Program-made: the position numbers and the translations under genes | Shown: positions 48,426 through 61,242 of the stretch, piece by piece | How positions within the stretch are numbered: the stretch's first letter is position 1 | Layout: every line of letters starts with the position of its first letter | The notes under the pieces: model-generated | Seen by the model: the letters and a program-made list of their open reading frames with translations, nothing else | What the model was told of the DNA's origin: nothing | Database searches by the model: none | Source: Coniella vitis | Lineage: Eukaryota > Ascomycota > Sordariomycetes > Diaporthales > Schizoparmaceae | Assembly: GCA_011317545.1 (NCBI GenBank) | Contig: WUJK01000008.1 | Location: forward strand, 992,001-1,056,000 | DNA: 64,000 nucleotides | Direction of reading: 5' to 3'

Positions 48426-50115
48426 TAAGCCTCGAGGCGAGTTGTCTGAACTGTGTACGAAGCAAGTCGAATCTAAAGAGTGATCGAAGGTTGAAAGGAA
48501 AGCGGCGGCAGGAAAGAAGAAAAAAAGAAGCAGGCAAGCAGGGACGAATTTCGAATCTACATATAGTACCTAGTCATCATATCTGCATACAGCATGGAGT
48601 TTTTGTGTGGTTGTTGTTGGTGGTGGTAGTGGTGGCGGCTTTGAGTTGCGCTGTCAGGACGGAGGAAAGCAGACACAAAGGAGCCAATGAGCGGGCGGCT
48701 CTTTGTCGTTTTTTCTCTTTGGCTTTGTCTGCCTTCGGTGTCAAGAGCGTCCACTCTGCATCCGTTCTTTTCATCTTATCCACATCCATATCGAGGTCGA
48801 TTCTCTGCCAGTTCGTCACGTCCACTGATTGGGCTGAGGCAGTTCGGAGCGGAGCGAAGCAAAACAATTGGGCGTTTGTAAGACAGAGCGCGCATTCCTC
48901 AGGGAAAGGTTGTTGAGCTATAGTACAAGAAAGATAGCTTTGGATCAATAGTTGGTATTCAGCGTTGCAAAATGACTTGCAACTGTTCATGTCGTCCCCC
49001 AATAGACTGTATCAAACGGAAAACCATCGCAAGCCTAATAACGAGATGGTGGTCGTCGGCTGTTGTGATACGAAGTTGAAGTTGGCGTCCGTGCGTGGCA
49101 GACGACACGCCAAATTGATAAATACAATACTATGTACTATGTACTATGTATGCGCTAGTCTCAAACGGGCAGAGGCCTTGCTGCCTAGCTGGCAAAAAGT
49201 CAAGTCAGGCGCGCCTAGAGCTCGACGTGAGGTCGGCAGCCGGGGCTGGCCAGGGCAGGAGCTGGGCAGAAGCGGCAGCTTGCAACGCGAATAAGGAAAC
49301 GACCTCACCAAAAGGAAGAAGGCAAGCGCGGCCCTGCACGCTACTTGGTTTTTCTTGCAACGAACCAGCTGCAACTGCTCTATCCTTTCTGGTCATCTCT
49401 TTCAGCCACTTCTCATCTTTTGATACCCAGACGCTTCCTTCGTCGCCGTCCCTCATCCACCATCCACGATTACGCTCACCCACGCTCGACCCACACTTTT
49501 TGCCTGGCGTGCCCATCTTCGCAAGACCCACGAACGTCGTCAACGAAGTGTCCCAAACGCAACTCAACAGTCCGCTTCTCTAAGCAGCACGCTGCATCTC
49601 GTACGCATCCGACCGCGACCTGATTCAAGGCCTCAACAGCTTCAAGTCACGGAGAGCCATACCCGACGCACCTTCGTCGCGCTCTCGCTCTCTATCTCTG
49701 CTTTTCTTGCTTGCTGCAGCCGTAACAGCACCCAGAAGCTCGCCTCGCGTGTCGACCCTCGACGCAGACTATCCTCCACCCTCCTACTACTTGCCCTCCT
49801 TTTATCCTCGCCGTCCTCCAGATTTTACTCTTCAGCCCTAGAATGGCCAACGTGAGCTCCCTCTGCCGCTTCTGAGTTATCCGAGTTGCGCGAACCTGCA
49901 CATTGCCTGCCTGCCTTTTTGCCGTCTCCATCATCCCCATCCCTCTCAAGCCTACCCTGGTCTAGTGTGTTGGGTCTTCCATATCCAAACCACCAATCCT
50001 TTTCCTCGCCGGACTCGATTGCCCATACCGACAAGCATCCTCTCACTTGACGCCCCTCCACATTCTTCTGCTCTGTTTTCTCCTCCCTCTCCTCCCCAAC
50101 TTGTCCCTTGTCAAC
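48426..50115. other. Intergenic region and probable long 5' leader of the DUF2433 gene
   Basis: 1.7 kb between two + strand genes. The left half is the 3' flank of the Zds1-like gene. At 49131-49150 a tandem (CTATGTA)n run occurs. From about 49380 to 50115 the sequence is pyrimidine-rich with many CTCC/CTTC words, typical of a long fungal promoter and 5' UTR. No supportable gene is seen. Confidence 0.45.
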
Positions 50116-52421
50116 ATGGCTACAAACAACAAACACTTGGGCGCCTGGCGCAACCCTCTTCCTGCTAGGGCCAACGGCTCACAACCTCCTACCGAGCAGC
50201 AACCTCCACGCCACTACAGCAACCCTGGCGGCTACCTGCCAAACGGCGGCGTACCTCCCCAGGCCGTTCCAGCTCCTGGCGCTGTCCCTCTCCTGCCAAA
50301 TCAGGGTCGCGTAATTGACACGGGCTCCGTTCGTATCCTTTGCGTTGCTGATGTTCGCGGTAAGCTTTCCCCATACTTGCCTGATGCAGCACCACCCTTG
50401 TGTTCCAACCGATTCATGACTTACTCGGCTGACTGGCCCCCTGCCCTGTCTCAACAGGTCACCTACGATCTTTGAACGAGCTTGCACGCAAGGCACAGGC
50501 CAACTACGTTATTCACACCGGCGATTTCGGTTTCTACGATGAGTCCTCGCTCGAGCGCATTGCAGAGAAGTGAGTTGGAACAATATACAAATACCCTCTA
50601 AAAGCAGGAGGCAAGGACGCATGACTGACGTTGGCTGTGGCGATCTTCTCTATTCACAGGACGCTCAAGCACGTTGCCCAGTACTCGCCTCTCATAACTG
50701 AAGAGGTGAAGAAAGGCATCGCAACTGGCGGCCCCGGTTCTGTCAAGCAGCGCTACAGACCCGAGCAGCTGCCCCTCTCCGAGCTGCCACTCTTCGTAAC
50801 TCCCAACCAAGGCAATGCCACGTACGAGCTCGAGATTCCCGTCTACACTGTGTGGGGTGCTTGTGAAGATGTTCGAGTCTTGGAAAAGTTCCGATCTAGG
50901 GAGTACCGTGTCAAGAACCTCCACATCATTGACGAGGCGCAGTCCATGCTCCTGGAAGTGGCTGGTGTCAAGCTAAGGCTGCTGGGTCTGGGTGGTGCCG
51001 TCGTCATGCACAAGCTATTTGATAACGGTGAGGGCCGGACAACCATTGCTGGAGGCCAGGGTACTATGTGGACCACGTTGCTGCAGATGGGTGAGCTGGT
51101 TGATACCGCCAACAGAGTGTACGATCCGACCGAGACGCGAATTTTTGTTACTCACGCCTCTCCCGCTCGCGAGGGTATCTTGAACCAGCTGTCCGTTAAC
51201 CTCAAGGCCGACTTCTCGATATCCGCTGGCTTGCACTTCCGGTACGGTAGTTCTTACAACGAATTCAGCGTCAACCCCACCCTCGACCACTACCGTGGAA
51301 AGCTGGCTGCCAGCAAAGCATCCTTCAACGATGTGTGGGAGACTGTCAAGGCCGAGGTGGAGCCTGCTATTCAGCACAACGAAGCACAGCAGAGCCTCCT
51401 CAAGAATGCGCTGAGCGTAGTCGAGAAGATGCCTTCCCAAGCAGCTGGCGGCAACCCCTTTGGCGGCGCGCATGGCGGACCTGCTGTGGGCCAGGTCGAT
51501 GAGAGCGCCTTCAAGAACATGTGGAACTTCAACTTGGCTGATGCTGCTTTTGGTTGGCTGGTGCTGGAGATCCAGGATGGCCGAATTGGTACTGAAATGA
51601 AGGCCCAGGGCTTCAACTTCTCTCACCGTGGCGCAAAACAGCAACCCATTCCTGCTGCTGCTCCACCACCTGTTGCAGCCGCTCCTCCCTCTGCTCCCGC
51701 CCAGGCTCCTGCTCCAGCACCACAGCAGCGGCAGGCTTCCCAACAAGCGGCCAAGAACTCACCCGCTCCCGCCCAAGCAAAGCCAGCAACTCCAGCACCC
51801 GAGGCCAATACCAAAGAAAACGACAAGTCTCTTGGCGCCAATGGGAACGCCCACAGAGCCGATTCAGCAGCACCTTCTCCAGCGCCATCAAAGCCCAGCG
51901 ACATTATCGGACTTTTTGTTATGAACACATCGTCCGTCTCGGATGACGATCTGCGAAAGCTGTTTGCGCAAGAAGATCAAGCCAAGGTTGTTGATGTTCT
52001 GAAGTGGGGTCAGGCCAACAAGGTGGTGCAATTCAAGACCACCGAGGACCGAGATGGCGCACTGGAGCGTTTGCCTGAGGAGAACAAAACCGGCGGCGAC
52101 CGAACCAAGCCTGTATTCAAGCTCTTCACGCCTCGTGGCAGGGACTTTACCAGCCGAACTGGCAACGCAGGCACATGGGGTAGCAGTCGGGGCACCGCTT
52201 CATCCACCGGCCGTGGAAGTGGTTACCAGAGCAGTGGTGCTGGTGGTACGGCTTCTGACAGCGAAGGAGGAGCTGGCCGTCGCGGCGGTCGTGGTGGCCG
52301 AGGCCGCGGTGGCGAGCGCGGTGGACGCGGTCGTGGTAGAGGTGGCGGCGGTGGTCTCAAGGGTGAGGGTGGCAACGGCTCGCCCGCTACACCGGCTGCA
52401 GCGCCTGCTGCCGAGTCATGA
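50116..52421 (+). CDS. DUF2433 calcineurin-like phosphoesterase-fold protein with RGG tail
   Basis: Three exons: 50116-50359, 50458-50569 and 50660-52421 (705 aa), with introns of 98 and 90 bp. After a Pro/Asn-rich start, a metallophosphatase-like domain spans about residues 74-370: 'ILCVADVRGHLRSLNELA', 'YVIHTGDFGFYD', 'VYTVWGACEDVRVLEKF' and 'IFVTHASPAREG'. The first motif reads Asp-x-Arg where active enzymes have Asp-x-His, so metal binding may be altered. Then follow an Ala/Pro/Gln-rich linker, an RRM-like segment ('IIGLFVMNTSSVSDDDLRKL', about 535-600) and an RGG box (about 645-690), which suggests RNA binding. The family is fungal and of unknown function. It is probably cytosolic or in RNA granules. 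Confidence 0.85.
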
Positions 52422-53232
52422 ACAGCTCACGCCGTATGAGCGAAGCTGCTTGGGACCTACAGTAAAGATAAAAGGAATACCAGTCCCGCGAATGACTTCA
52501 TCCCAAGGTACGACGCGCAAATGCCAGTGCTTTGACGCCCCCCATGGCTTGCCTTTCGAGCACATTGATTTTAGTGAAATGATGGAGGGCTGTTACGTAC
52601 AGCTTGACGGCATGAAATTCTCGGAACTGAAAATGATTGGTACTGGAATACAAGCCTTTCTCCTCGTGCACTTCTAGGTCGAAGAATGGGACTACTTCCA
52701 ACTTTGTTTTATAGACATCCGAGGTATGTGGGGAGTGAGAGTCTGCTTTTGGGCAGAAGATTAACGTCAGGCTGGACATGCAGAGAGGACCTTTGTCCTT
52801 ATTCACACAGAAAGAATGAAAGAAAGGAACTCGGTAATTTTGATTTTGAGAATACGGTTATTGGGGTGTGGCTTTGCTTGAATCCAGGTTTCGGAGTGAG
52901 AGGATAAAATTAAAATGATTTATTACGGCAGTACTCTTTTGTTTCGATGGTGCTGTAATCTGGTAAGAACGGCGTACCAAGGGACTCAGAAATACTGGGA
53001 CTTGTGATATTCTCGAGGATGTCGGTATGAAGGTGAATGGGTGTCATCTTGATTTGAAGCGTCGGGCAGATTTGCAGGCGAGTCTAATCCTCTTTGACAT
53101 TGACCCTCTAACTTTGGAGAGGGACCGGTCATGGAAGAGCCACTGATCAGTCGGCTGCTCATGAACACAACAACGTAGGCAATTCCCATCTCCTAATTAC
53201 CATAAAACCATTTCCTCACTATCGTCTGGCTT
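52422..53232. other. Intergenic region between convergent DUF2433 and coq5 genes
   Basis: About 800 bp holding the two 3' UTRs. It becomes AT-richer towards 52830-52930. No gene or repeat is evident. Confidence 0.5.
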
Positions 53233-54391
53233 TTAAGCTCGCACAGGCTTCATGCCCTTGTGTATAGCCGCCACACCACCCGTCAAGTCCTCCCACCCTT
53301 GACCACCAACTTCAAATCCCGCATTCACAATCATATCCCGAAATTCCCTTTGGCTGGGGAACCGCTCGATACTCTCAACCAAGTACTGGTAACTATCCCG
53401 ATCGCCCGCAACTAGCTGCCCAATCAAGGGGATGGCGCCGAAACTCCATCGCTTATACACTGCATTGAACAAGGGGAAACGATCCGCCTTGGAAAACTCC
53501 AACACGGCAAGGACACCGCCTGGCTTCAGGACGCGGTAGGCTTCGGAGAGGGCCAAGGGGATGTTGGAAAAGTTGCGGATGCCAAAGGCCACAGTGTACA
53601 GGTCGACGGAATTATCCGGGACGCCTGCTGCGCGGAGATCCTCGGCGTTTGCTTCGAGGAAAGAGAGGGCGGCTTGTTGCGAGGCGGGGAGTTGGGCGAT
53701 GCTGCGCTGGCGGCCGACGGCGAGCATAGAAGGGTTGATGTCAGAAATGGTCACGCGGACGTTGGGGTTGTTGTTGTGGATGTGGGCGTGGGCGAGGTGG
53801 CGGAAGGCTATGTCGCCTGTGCCACCGGCAATGTCGAGGATATGTTGCGCTGGAGGAGGCGCGGAGGGAGGGTGGGAGCCTGGATTGAGGGAAGAGACGT
53901 AGTGGTCTCTGTTTTCGGGAGGGGTAGTGGGAGATGGTTAGCTCAATAGGTTTCCTTTTTTTGCGCGTGCGTGGTTGCGTCTTCCGAGTATCACTGAAGA
54001 CGGAAAAGACTCACTTCCACACACGGTGCCAACCAAAGGACATGAGATCATTCATGCGATCATATGTCTCGGCGACGCTGCTGAACACCTCTGCAACGCG
54101 CTGTGTCTTTTCGGCCTCGGTGACGGTCTGGAAGCCAAAGTGCGTCTCATGGTCGGGCCGGTTGGGCTGCGGGTGTGCTTGTGCGCCATTGCTTGTTCTT
54201 GTTGTTGTGTTTGCTGTTGACGACGTGTTTTTTGGCGGCGTGATGCCAGCTGTGGGAATGTTTCGCGCCGCGCTTGTTGTGGAAAAGAGTGCTGATGCTG
54301 GTGATGCTGGCGATGATGATGATGGCGTTTTGATCCTGTCGGAGCGCAGACACCGAGCTCCCGCTCGGAGGATGTTTCGTGGTGCAGACAT
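53233..54391 (-). CDS. coq5: CoQ5, 2-methoxy-6-polyprenyl-1,4-benzoquinol C-methyltransferase
   Basis: Two exons: 54391-54015 and 53908-53233 (350 aa), with a 105-bp intron (GTGAGT...ACAG). The N-terminus is Arg/Ser-rich without acidic residues, a mitochondrial targeting sequence. The UbiE/COQ5 fold follows: 'VAEVFSSVAETYDRMNDLMS' (about 105), SAM-binding motif I 'HILDIAGGTGDIAF', 'ANAEDL', 'VAFGIRNF', 'EAYRVLKPGGVLAVLEFSK' and 'GQLVAGDRDSYQYLVESIERF'. The enzyme methylates the ring in ubiquinone synthesis within the inner-membrane CoQ complex. The C-terminus 'GGVAAIHKGMKPV' matches the family end. Length fits fungal orthologues. Confidence 0.95.
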
Positions 54392-54775
54392 GGTTCAGAT
54401 CGGATGGAATACTCTGGAGAACTGGTTAGTATTGCCCTTCGTCTTGTGGCCGTTTTGTTGGGTCGTTTGTGTAAATTGCTGCTTGCCAATTGCATCCGCT
54501 GATCCGGTTGACGACGTCGTTCGAGATGGGCCGCAAGAGAAATGGAGATTTCCCATTTCTTTTCTCAGAACAGACAGGGATTAAGGTATGGAGAGCTAGG
54601 GGGCTACCCTTGTTTGCCGAAGCCGGCACCGAGAGATGGGAATTACCCTACCCTAAGTATGTACGTACCGATGCCGCTGCTTCTGCCAGCGGTCCCCATC
54701 TTCTGCCCACCTTATTAATCATGTAAACAACGTCGCGCGTGGGAATACATATATTTATAATATCGTTATTGCAAG
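54392..54775. other. Promoter/5' region of coq5 and 3' flank of the small membrane protein gene
   Basis: About 380 bp between two - strand genes. It should contain the coq5 promoter. No gene or repeat is evident. Confidence 0.4.
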
Positions 54776-54934
54776 TTAAACGTCTTGGCTGCCCTCTTGT
54801 TCGTGAGCCGTCTTCGCCTGCAGCATAGCCTGTGAGAATGACTTGATCCACCTGCGCGCGCAGTAGCCCATGACGGCGACGGTGAGGCCGATGAGCCCGA
54901 GGGTGAGGATGATGGCGAGATTGTTGTCAGACAT
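54776..54934 (-). CDS. Small single-pass membrane protein, 52 aa
   Basis: An uninterrupted frame starts at ATG 54934 and stops at TAA 54776. The first 25 residues form a hydrophobic helix after 'MSDNN' ('LAIILTLGLIGLTVAVMGYC'). Then comes a basic stop-transfer segment ('ARRWIK') and a polar tail ending 'HEQEGSQDV'. Most third positions in the helix part are C or G, as in the neighbouring genes. Charge distribution predicts N-out, C-in in the ER, or a tail facing the matrix side if mitochondrial. I do not recognise a family. It resembles the small subunits or assembly factors of membrane complexes only in general form. It is easily missed by length cut-offs. Confidence 0.6.
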   Translation of the reverse strand: MSDNNLAIILTLGLIGLTVAVMGYCARRWIKSFSQAMLQAKTAHEQEGSQDV

Positions 54935-55991
54935 GGCTACGGATGGGTCCCTTTGTTCTTGTCCTTTGGATTCCAGATTTCTGTGTAATTTCTCTTGTTG
55001 AAGAGATATTTCGACTCACGATTATGTGTGGATCGGTTCGGTGTGGTTCGCGCGAAGGGTTCGGTGTTGAGATTGCTTGTTTTGATGTTCTGTCTGAAGT
55101 GACGACGGAAAAGGGAAATGCAGTTGGTAGACGGAGGGGCTTCAGGCTGTGTGATCGGTTTCGTGGAGAGAGATTGAAGGAGAAGGAGTGTGCAGGTTCC
55201 TTGTATGCAATCCGTGGGGTGAAAGAGTTGCAACGGAGACAGTGACAAAAAGTACACAGCAACTGGTAGCAAGGTGAGCGATTCTGCCTAGCGAAATACC
55301 AACTGGACTTTGATAGGCCGGGTACATTTAAACTGGACTGTGATAACCTGCCAGATTTACGGCCCTTTGAGCATCTGACTCTGGTCGCTGGACATGCTCA
55401 TGGAGGACAGAAAATACGCCTGCTCGTCCTCCTCCTTCTCGACGCTGGTGGTTACTTCATCGTGCAAGTCATTAACATGGTACTGCCAATATTTACCTCG
55501 CCCGGTAGAAACTCGCCTCCCCGGATACTTGGAATGCCGTACTTGTGTGTTATAACGGCTTATCCTCAAGACAAATCGCGCCGTGAACATCTTTCCACCC
55601 CTGTTGTCTTTTCAGTCTACACGTGCTTCAATCAAGGGTTTCGGGCTTGAAGACGATGTGGTTGAGGTACTTGTCCAATCTTCTCGGTCATGTCCACAGT
55701 TTATTGTTTAGGAACCAGTTTGTTAGTGTCCTTCATGACCAGAGGTACATAACTGTGGCGTTCACAGCAGGATTGCTTCTCAGCCGCCCACTACCTCCCC
55801 AAGTCACGCTCTTTATGTGACGTGATCCAGTCTGCGTCTATGCCGAATCGATATGCAATGCAGAAACGTTCCATTGCGTCGAAGACAGTTGTGAAGTTCT
55901 AGCTCTAACCACAAATATATCCCTGAGCCCGCTGCACAGCAGCCAGCCAGAGTCCAAGGCCTGTTCCATTCCTTTCCAACACGAGTCTTGC
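54935..55991. other. Intergenic region between the small membrane protein gene and E1-alpha gene
   Basis: 1.06 kb. The left part (to about 55270) is the probable 5' UTR and promoter of the 52-aa protein gene. A 77-codon - strand frame with ATG at 55590 (ending at 55357, acidic Ser-rich C-terminus) is the best other frame, but its first half looks non-coding and it has no known motif. Confidence 0.4.
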
Positions 55992-57465
55992 CTATTTCTT
56001 CAGACTATCTGCTCCTCCCTCGTAATCACTTACATCATACTCGTCCGGGTACCGTTCAATCAAATCCAGCAACTCCGCCATCTGCCTCTCCATATCTGGC
56101 GTCACTTGCTCATACACATCTTCAAACATGGCTCGAATGGGCGGCTTCTTCTCGCGCTCCGCCTCTTGAAACGCCTTGAGCAGCGTCCGCCGAATGCCTT
56201 CTCTCGCCTCCTTCTCCTTCTCCTCGTTCCACACCCCCGCCGTCTCCATCCACTTGCGCAGCCGCGAAATCGGGTTATCTCTCCTCTTCCACTCTTCAAC
56301 CTCGACCCGGGCACGGTACGCAAACGAGTCATCGCTCGTACTGTGGTGCCCAATGCGGTACGTCATCGCTTCAATCAGCACCGGTCGTCCGCCATCCTGC
56401 AGCGCCATTGTGCGCGCACGCTTAGTCGCTTCACGAATCGCCCAAAGGTCATTGCCATCAACGCGCACCGTCTCGATACCGTACCCGACACCGCGCGAGG
56501 CAATGCCGTCACCCCGGTATTGTTCTAGCACGGGTGTCGAGATGCTGTAGCCATTGTTGCGGCATATGAAGATGACGGGGCACGAGCGCGTGGCGGCAAT
56601 ATTAAGTGCAGCATGAAAGTCGCCTTCGGAGGCGGCACCTTCCCCAAAATAGACGACGGCCACGCGCGGCGGGACAGATGTAGGGTTGTGGAGGTGTTGC
56701 ATTTTCAATGCATAGGCGGCGCCGGCGGCGTGTGGGATTTGTGTCGCTAACGGCGACGAAATGGTATGCTAGGAAAATAAGAAGACAGGCTGTCAGCAAA
56801 CCATTCATGGTGTGAAACAAGGGCATGATGGCCGTGGATTGCCCCATTCAACGTACAATATTCAGCTCTTTACTGCCATAATGCACCGGCATATTCCTGC
56901 CTTTGCCCGGGTCGTTCTTGTTGGCAAACAGCTGGCTCATAAAGTCCTTGGGCGTAAACCCTCTTTGCGCAAAGACACCCTGTTCACGGTACTGGCAGAA
57001 CACAACGTCTTCTTTGGACAGAGCACTCGCCGATCCCACCGTCACAGCCTCCTCGCCAGCCGAAACCATATAGAAGCTGATACGACCTTGACGCTGTGAG
57101 TCGAACATGATAATATCCATGATGGACACAAGCAACATGTCGCGGTAGAGCTTGATAACCTCGTCGTGGGAAAGGTCGGGCTTAAAGGAGGGGTCGACGA
57201 CATGGCCATTTTGATCGACGGCACGGTACGTTGGCATCGCATCGTGCGAGGCAGGTTGTTCGAAGGACAGAGTGTTGGTGAAGGCGGACTTGACGGCGCC
57301 TGGGAACTGGACGTACTTCGAATTGGGACGTTGGGAAAGAGAACTAGCAAGGCGGCGGTTGGCGGTAACAGCGGTGATAGCACGAGTGCAAACCGGCGAG
57401 AGAAAGGGCCGAGACCCTCGAAGGGGCGACGGGAGTGACGGAATGCTTCTTTTCATCTTGAACAT
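55992..57465 (-). CDS. Branched-chain 2-oxoacid dehydrogenase E1 component, alpha subunit
   Basis: Two exons: 57465-56857 and 56768-55992 (461 aa), with an 88-bp intron (GTACGT...CCTAG, phase 0). Start is the ATG at 57465; another is at 57456. A basic mitochondrial presequence ('KMKRSIPSLPSPLRGSR') precedes the E1-alpha core. This shows 'PTYRAVDQNGHVVDP', 'IISFYMVSAGEE'-like ('GRISFYMVSAGEEAVTVG'), 'YREQGVFAQRGF', the thiamine-diphosphate motif 'GEGAASEGDFHAA...CRNNGYSIST', and the kinase-regulated phosphorylation loop 'YRIGHHSTSDDSFAYR'. With E1-beta it decarboxylates the 2-oxoacids from Val, Leu and Ile in the mitochondrial matrix. The conserved loop serines suggest control by a BCKDH kinase. 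Confidence 0.95.
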
Positions 57466-58160
57466 ATGCACCCATGTAATATGTAGCAACTGAGTACGCG
57501 GTGTGCCAGACCACAGGACTTCAAGAGAGGACTATCGAGAAGATCCCCGGCCAAAGCGGTAGTCAACAGCGTTGTGTTGTTGTTTGTCGACGCGGTGTGT
57601 TGCGGTTCAATTGAGCCGCGGCCTGCGATAGCCGACGTCATCCGTGGGCCGACAGAAACCGCAGCCCTTGTGCTGCAGGCCGGCAAAGTTCATGGTGCGA
57701 CGCCAGGTTGCTGCCGAGTATATACTATGATGCATGGCGCTGTGATATTTCGAGCTTGGGACTTTCGTGCCAGTCTGCCACTGGGTTGAGAGGGAGGCCA
57801 TGGTGTTTTGTCTGGTGGAAGACGCAGTCGTGCTCAAAGAGGAAATGGGACTCTTGAATGGGAGGACCCTCCGATTTCGGACCGAAAGCCCAGGTCACTA
57901 CATAGTACGTACACAAAAACTGGGCATGCCCGTCCTGTGTTTTTTTTTTTTTTTTGGCTGTTGGCCAGGCTGATCAAGAGCAAGAAGCGCCGCCGAAATG
58001 AACAATAACATCACTTTAGTGTGAAGAAACTCGAATACGATATTGCACAAGTATATATGCCCGCGTGTTATATCTGTATGCCATACCGTCGGCGTCTCGT
58101 GCCATCTATACGAGCACCTTCGCTTTGCTACGGTTCGTGCCGACGGCACGGCAAAGAGAA
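57466..58160. other. E1-alpha promoter region and border to the second AT-rich block
   Basis: Sequence of normal composition upstream of the E1-alpha start, with no supportable gene. A 15-bp T run lies at about 57940-57954, and an ACATAGTAC motif is at 57899-57907. The switch to nearly pure A/T is abrupt at about 58155-58165. Confidence 0.45.
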
Positions 58161-61127
58161 TATAAGAATATTTTTAATAATAAAATTTATTCTTTATAGC
58201 TTTTAGAAAAACTAAGAATAAGATTATATTAATATATTCTATTATTATATTAAAGAAAATTTAAAACTTAAATTTAATATATTTAAGATATTTATATATA
58301 AAACTAAATTTTAAAATATTATAAATTATATTATTATTAATTAGATTAATAATAATACTTTTCTATATATTTATTATTTAAATTATTTATTTCGTTTATA
58401 AGTATATCTATATATATATATATATATATATATATAGATTTTTATTTTATATTTATATTTAATAAGATATATTAAGTTTCTCTTTATATATAATATTATT
58501 TTATATATAAAAAGAAATTTAATATATAATTTTATAAGTTTTATTAATTTATAATATTATTTCTTTATTTTATATCTTTTTATCTTTTTATCTTTTTTTT
58601 TCTTTTTTTTCTTTATCTCTTTATCTTTTTATCTCTTTATATTTTATTCTTTTATTTCTTTATCTCTTTATCTTTTTATCTCTTTATATTTTATTCTTTT
58701 ATCTTTTTATCTTTTTTTCTTTTTTTTTCTTTATCTCTTTATCTTTTTATTTCTTTATATTTTATTCTTTTATTCTTTATTCTTTTATTCTTTTATTCTT
58801 TTATTCTTTTATTCTTTTATTCTTTATATCTTTATATCTTTATATTTTTATATCTTTATATCTTTATATCTTTATATTTTTATATTATTATATTTTTATT
58901 TAATTATATATTCTTTTATTTATTTAATTTTCTATTTAATAAGTTATATTTTTTAATTAATTAATTAATTTATATATTTATATCTTAATTACTTTTTCCG
59001 ATATTATATTTCTTAATTTATATAGTTAGCTATTATACGATTTATCTTTAAATTTATTAAATTATTAAATTATTTATTTATATATTTAATTTATTATTTA
59101 CTTTTATATTCTTTTATTTATAAATTTATTTATTTATTTATTTCTTAATTTATTTAATTTTTAATTTATCTATTTTATAATTTATTTATTTCTTAATTTC
59201 TTAAATTATTTATTTCTCGATATATTAATTATTTTATTAATTTATAATTTTAATAATAGTTTTATATATTTATTTATATATCTTTTAATTTATTTATAAT
59301 TTATTTTAATTATTAATATCTTTCTTTTATATTTTAATTATTAATCTTTTTATTTATTTATTTTAGTATTTATTAAGTTATATAATTATTATAATAATAT
59401 TAAATAATATTTAATCTTAAGAGTAATAATATAAATAATATATATTATAAAGCTTAATTATAAATATTATAAATATAACTTAAGCTATTTTAATCTTTAT
59501 AATATATATATTATATAATTATAATCTTTTCTTAATATAATATTTTTTAATATATAATAATATTAATAAATAGTTTTTAATAAATAAACTTCTAATATAT
59601 CCTTTAAAATCTCTCTTTATTTACTTATTTCTTTCTTTTTAAATATATTTACTTATTTATTTATTAATTTATTTATTTCTTAATTATTTAATTTCTTTAT
59701 TTATTTTAATTTTTAATTTTTTAATTTTTTTATTTATTTATTTATTTATCTATCTATTTATCTATTTATTTATTTATTTATTTATTTATTTACCTATTTA
59801 TCTATTTATCTATTTATCTATTTATCTATTTATCTATTTATCTATTTATCTATTTATCTATTTATCTATTTATCTATTTATCTATTTATCTATTTATCTA
59901 TTTATCTATTTATCTATTTATCTATTTATCTATTTATCTATTTATCTATTTATCTATTTATCTATTTATCTATTTATCTATTTAACTCTTTAACTCTTTA
60001 TTATATAAATAATAATATAATATTATATTTAATATTTAAAATAATAATAATAAAGTATATATATTATAAAGTTTAATTATAAATATAATATATTATTATA
60101 AGTTAAATAAGTATTTAATTATTAGGATTTAATTATATAAATATAAACCGATATATATATATTTAGAAGATATTTATATATAATCTTTTTATTATTAAAC
60201 TTTTAATCTTTTATTTAATTAATTATAATATATTAACTCTTATATTTTAAGCTCTTATATATATATTCTTTATATTTAATTAAATTTTTTATTAATAAAA
60301 AGTTTATTACTTTATTATTATACTTTAAAATAACTTATAAATATCTTTTATATTATTATATTTATTTAATATTCTTCTATTTTTACTTTATTATTATAAT
60401 AGTTCTTTATTTCTTATTATTCTTTACTTTAAAGCTATTTAAAAGCTATAATAAATTTTATACCTAATATATTAATATATCTAATAAATTCTATTAATAT
60501 AATACTTATTTAAATAATAATTTCTTTTAAAGTTAATTTATTTATAATATTATTTCTTATAATATTTAGATAAAATAATTTATTATATATATAAAATAGG
60601 TTTTAAATAATAAAATTATAGCTAATTAGTATAATATAATTAGCTAAGTTTAAAAACTTAATTTATAAGCTTTAAATATTTTTAGTATTAATATATATTT
60701 ATAGTTTCTTTATATTATAATATAATATAATTTATATTTATACCTTTCTTTTCTTATAATATATTATAATAATAAATAATACTTTTATAAGCTTTATTTA
60801 TAGGTTAAATTCTATAATATATATTATATATAATATTTTATATCTTTATTCTTTAGTTTTTATTTTTTATTCTTTTATTTTTTTATTTTTTTATTTTTTA
60901 TTCTTTTATTCTTTTATTCTTTTATTCTTTTATTCTTTTATTCTTTTATTCTTTTATTCTTTTATATAAAGCTTATATAATAATACTAAGCTATACTTAA
61001 CTTTTAAAGTAATAATAATAAATATTATATATTATAAAGCTAAATTATATATTATATAGATATAATTTAAATTATATTAATCTCGATAATATATATATAA
61101 TATATTTATAACTTTCTCTTTATTTCT

Positions 61128-61178
<51 letters not shown>

Positions 61179-61197
61179 GTTATTTATTTATTTATTT

Positions 61198-61242
<45 letters not shown>

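Noticed and set aside
55357..55590. 77-codon - strand frame with ATG at 55590
   Set aside because: The C-terminal half looks protein-like but the first half does not, and no splice site or homologous motif supports it.
59790..59985. CRISPR-like regular repeat
   Set aside because: A plain 8-bp tandem microsatellite without spacers, in a eukaryotic genome.
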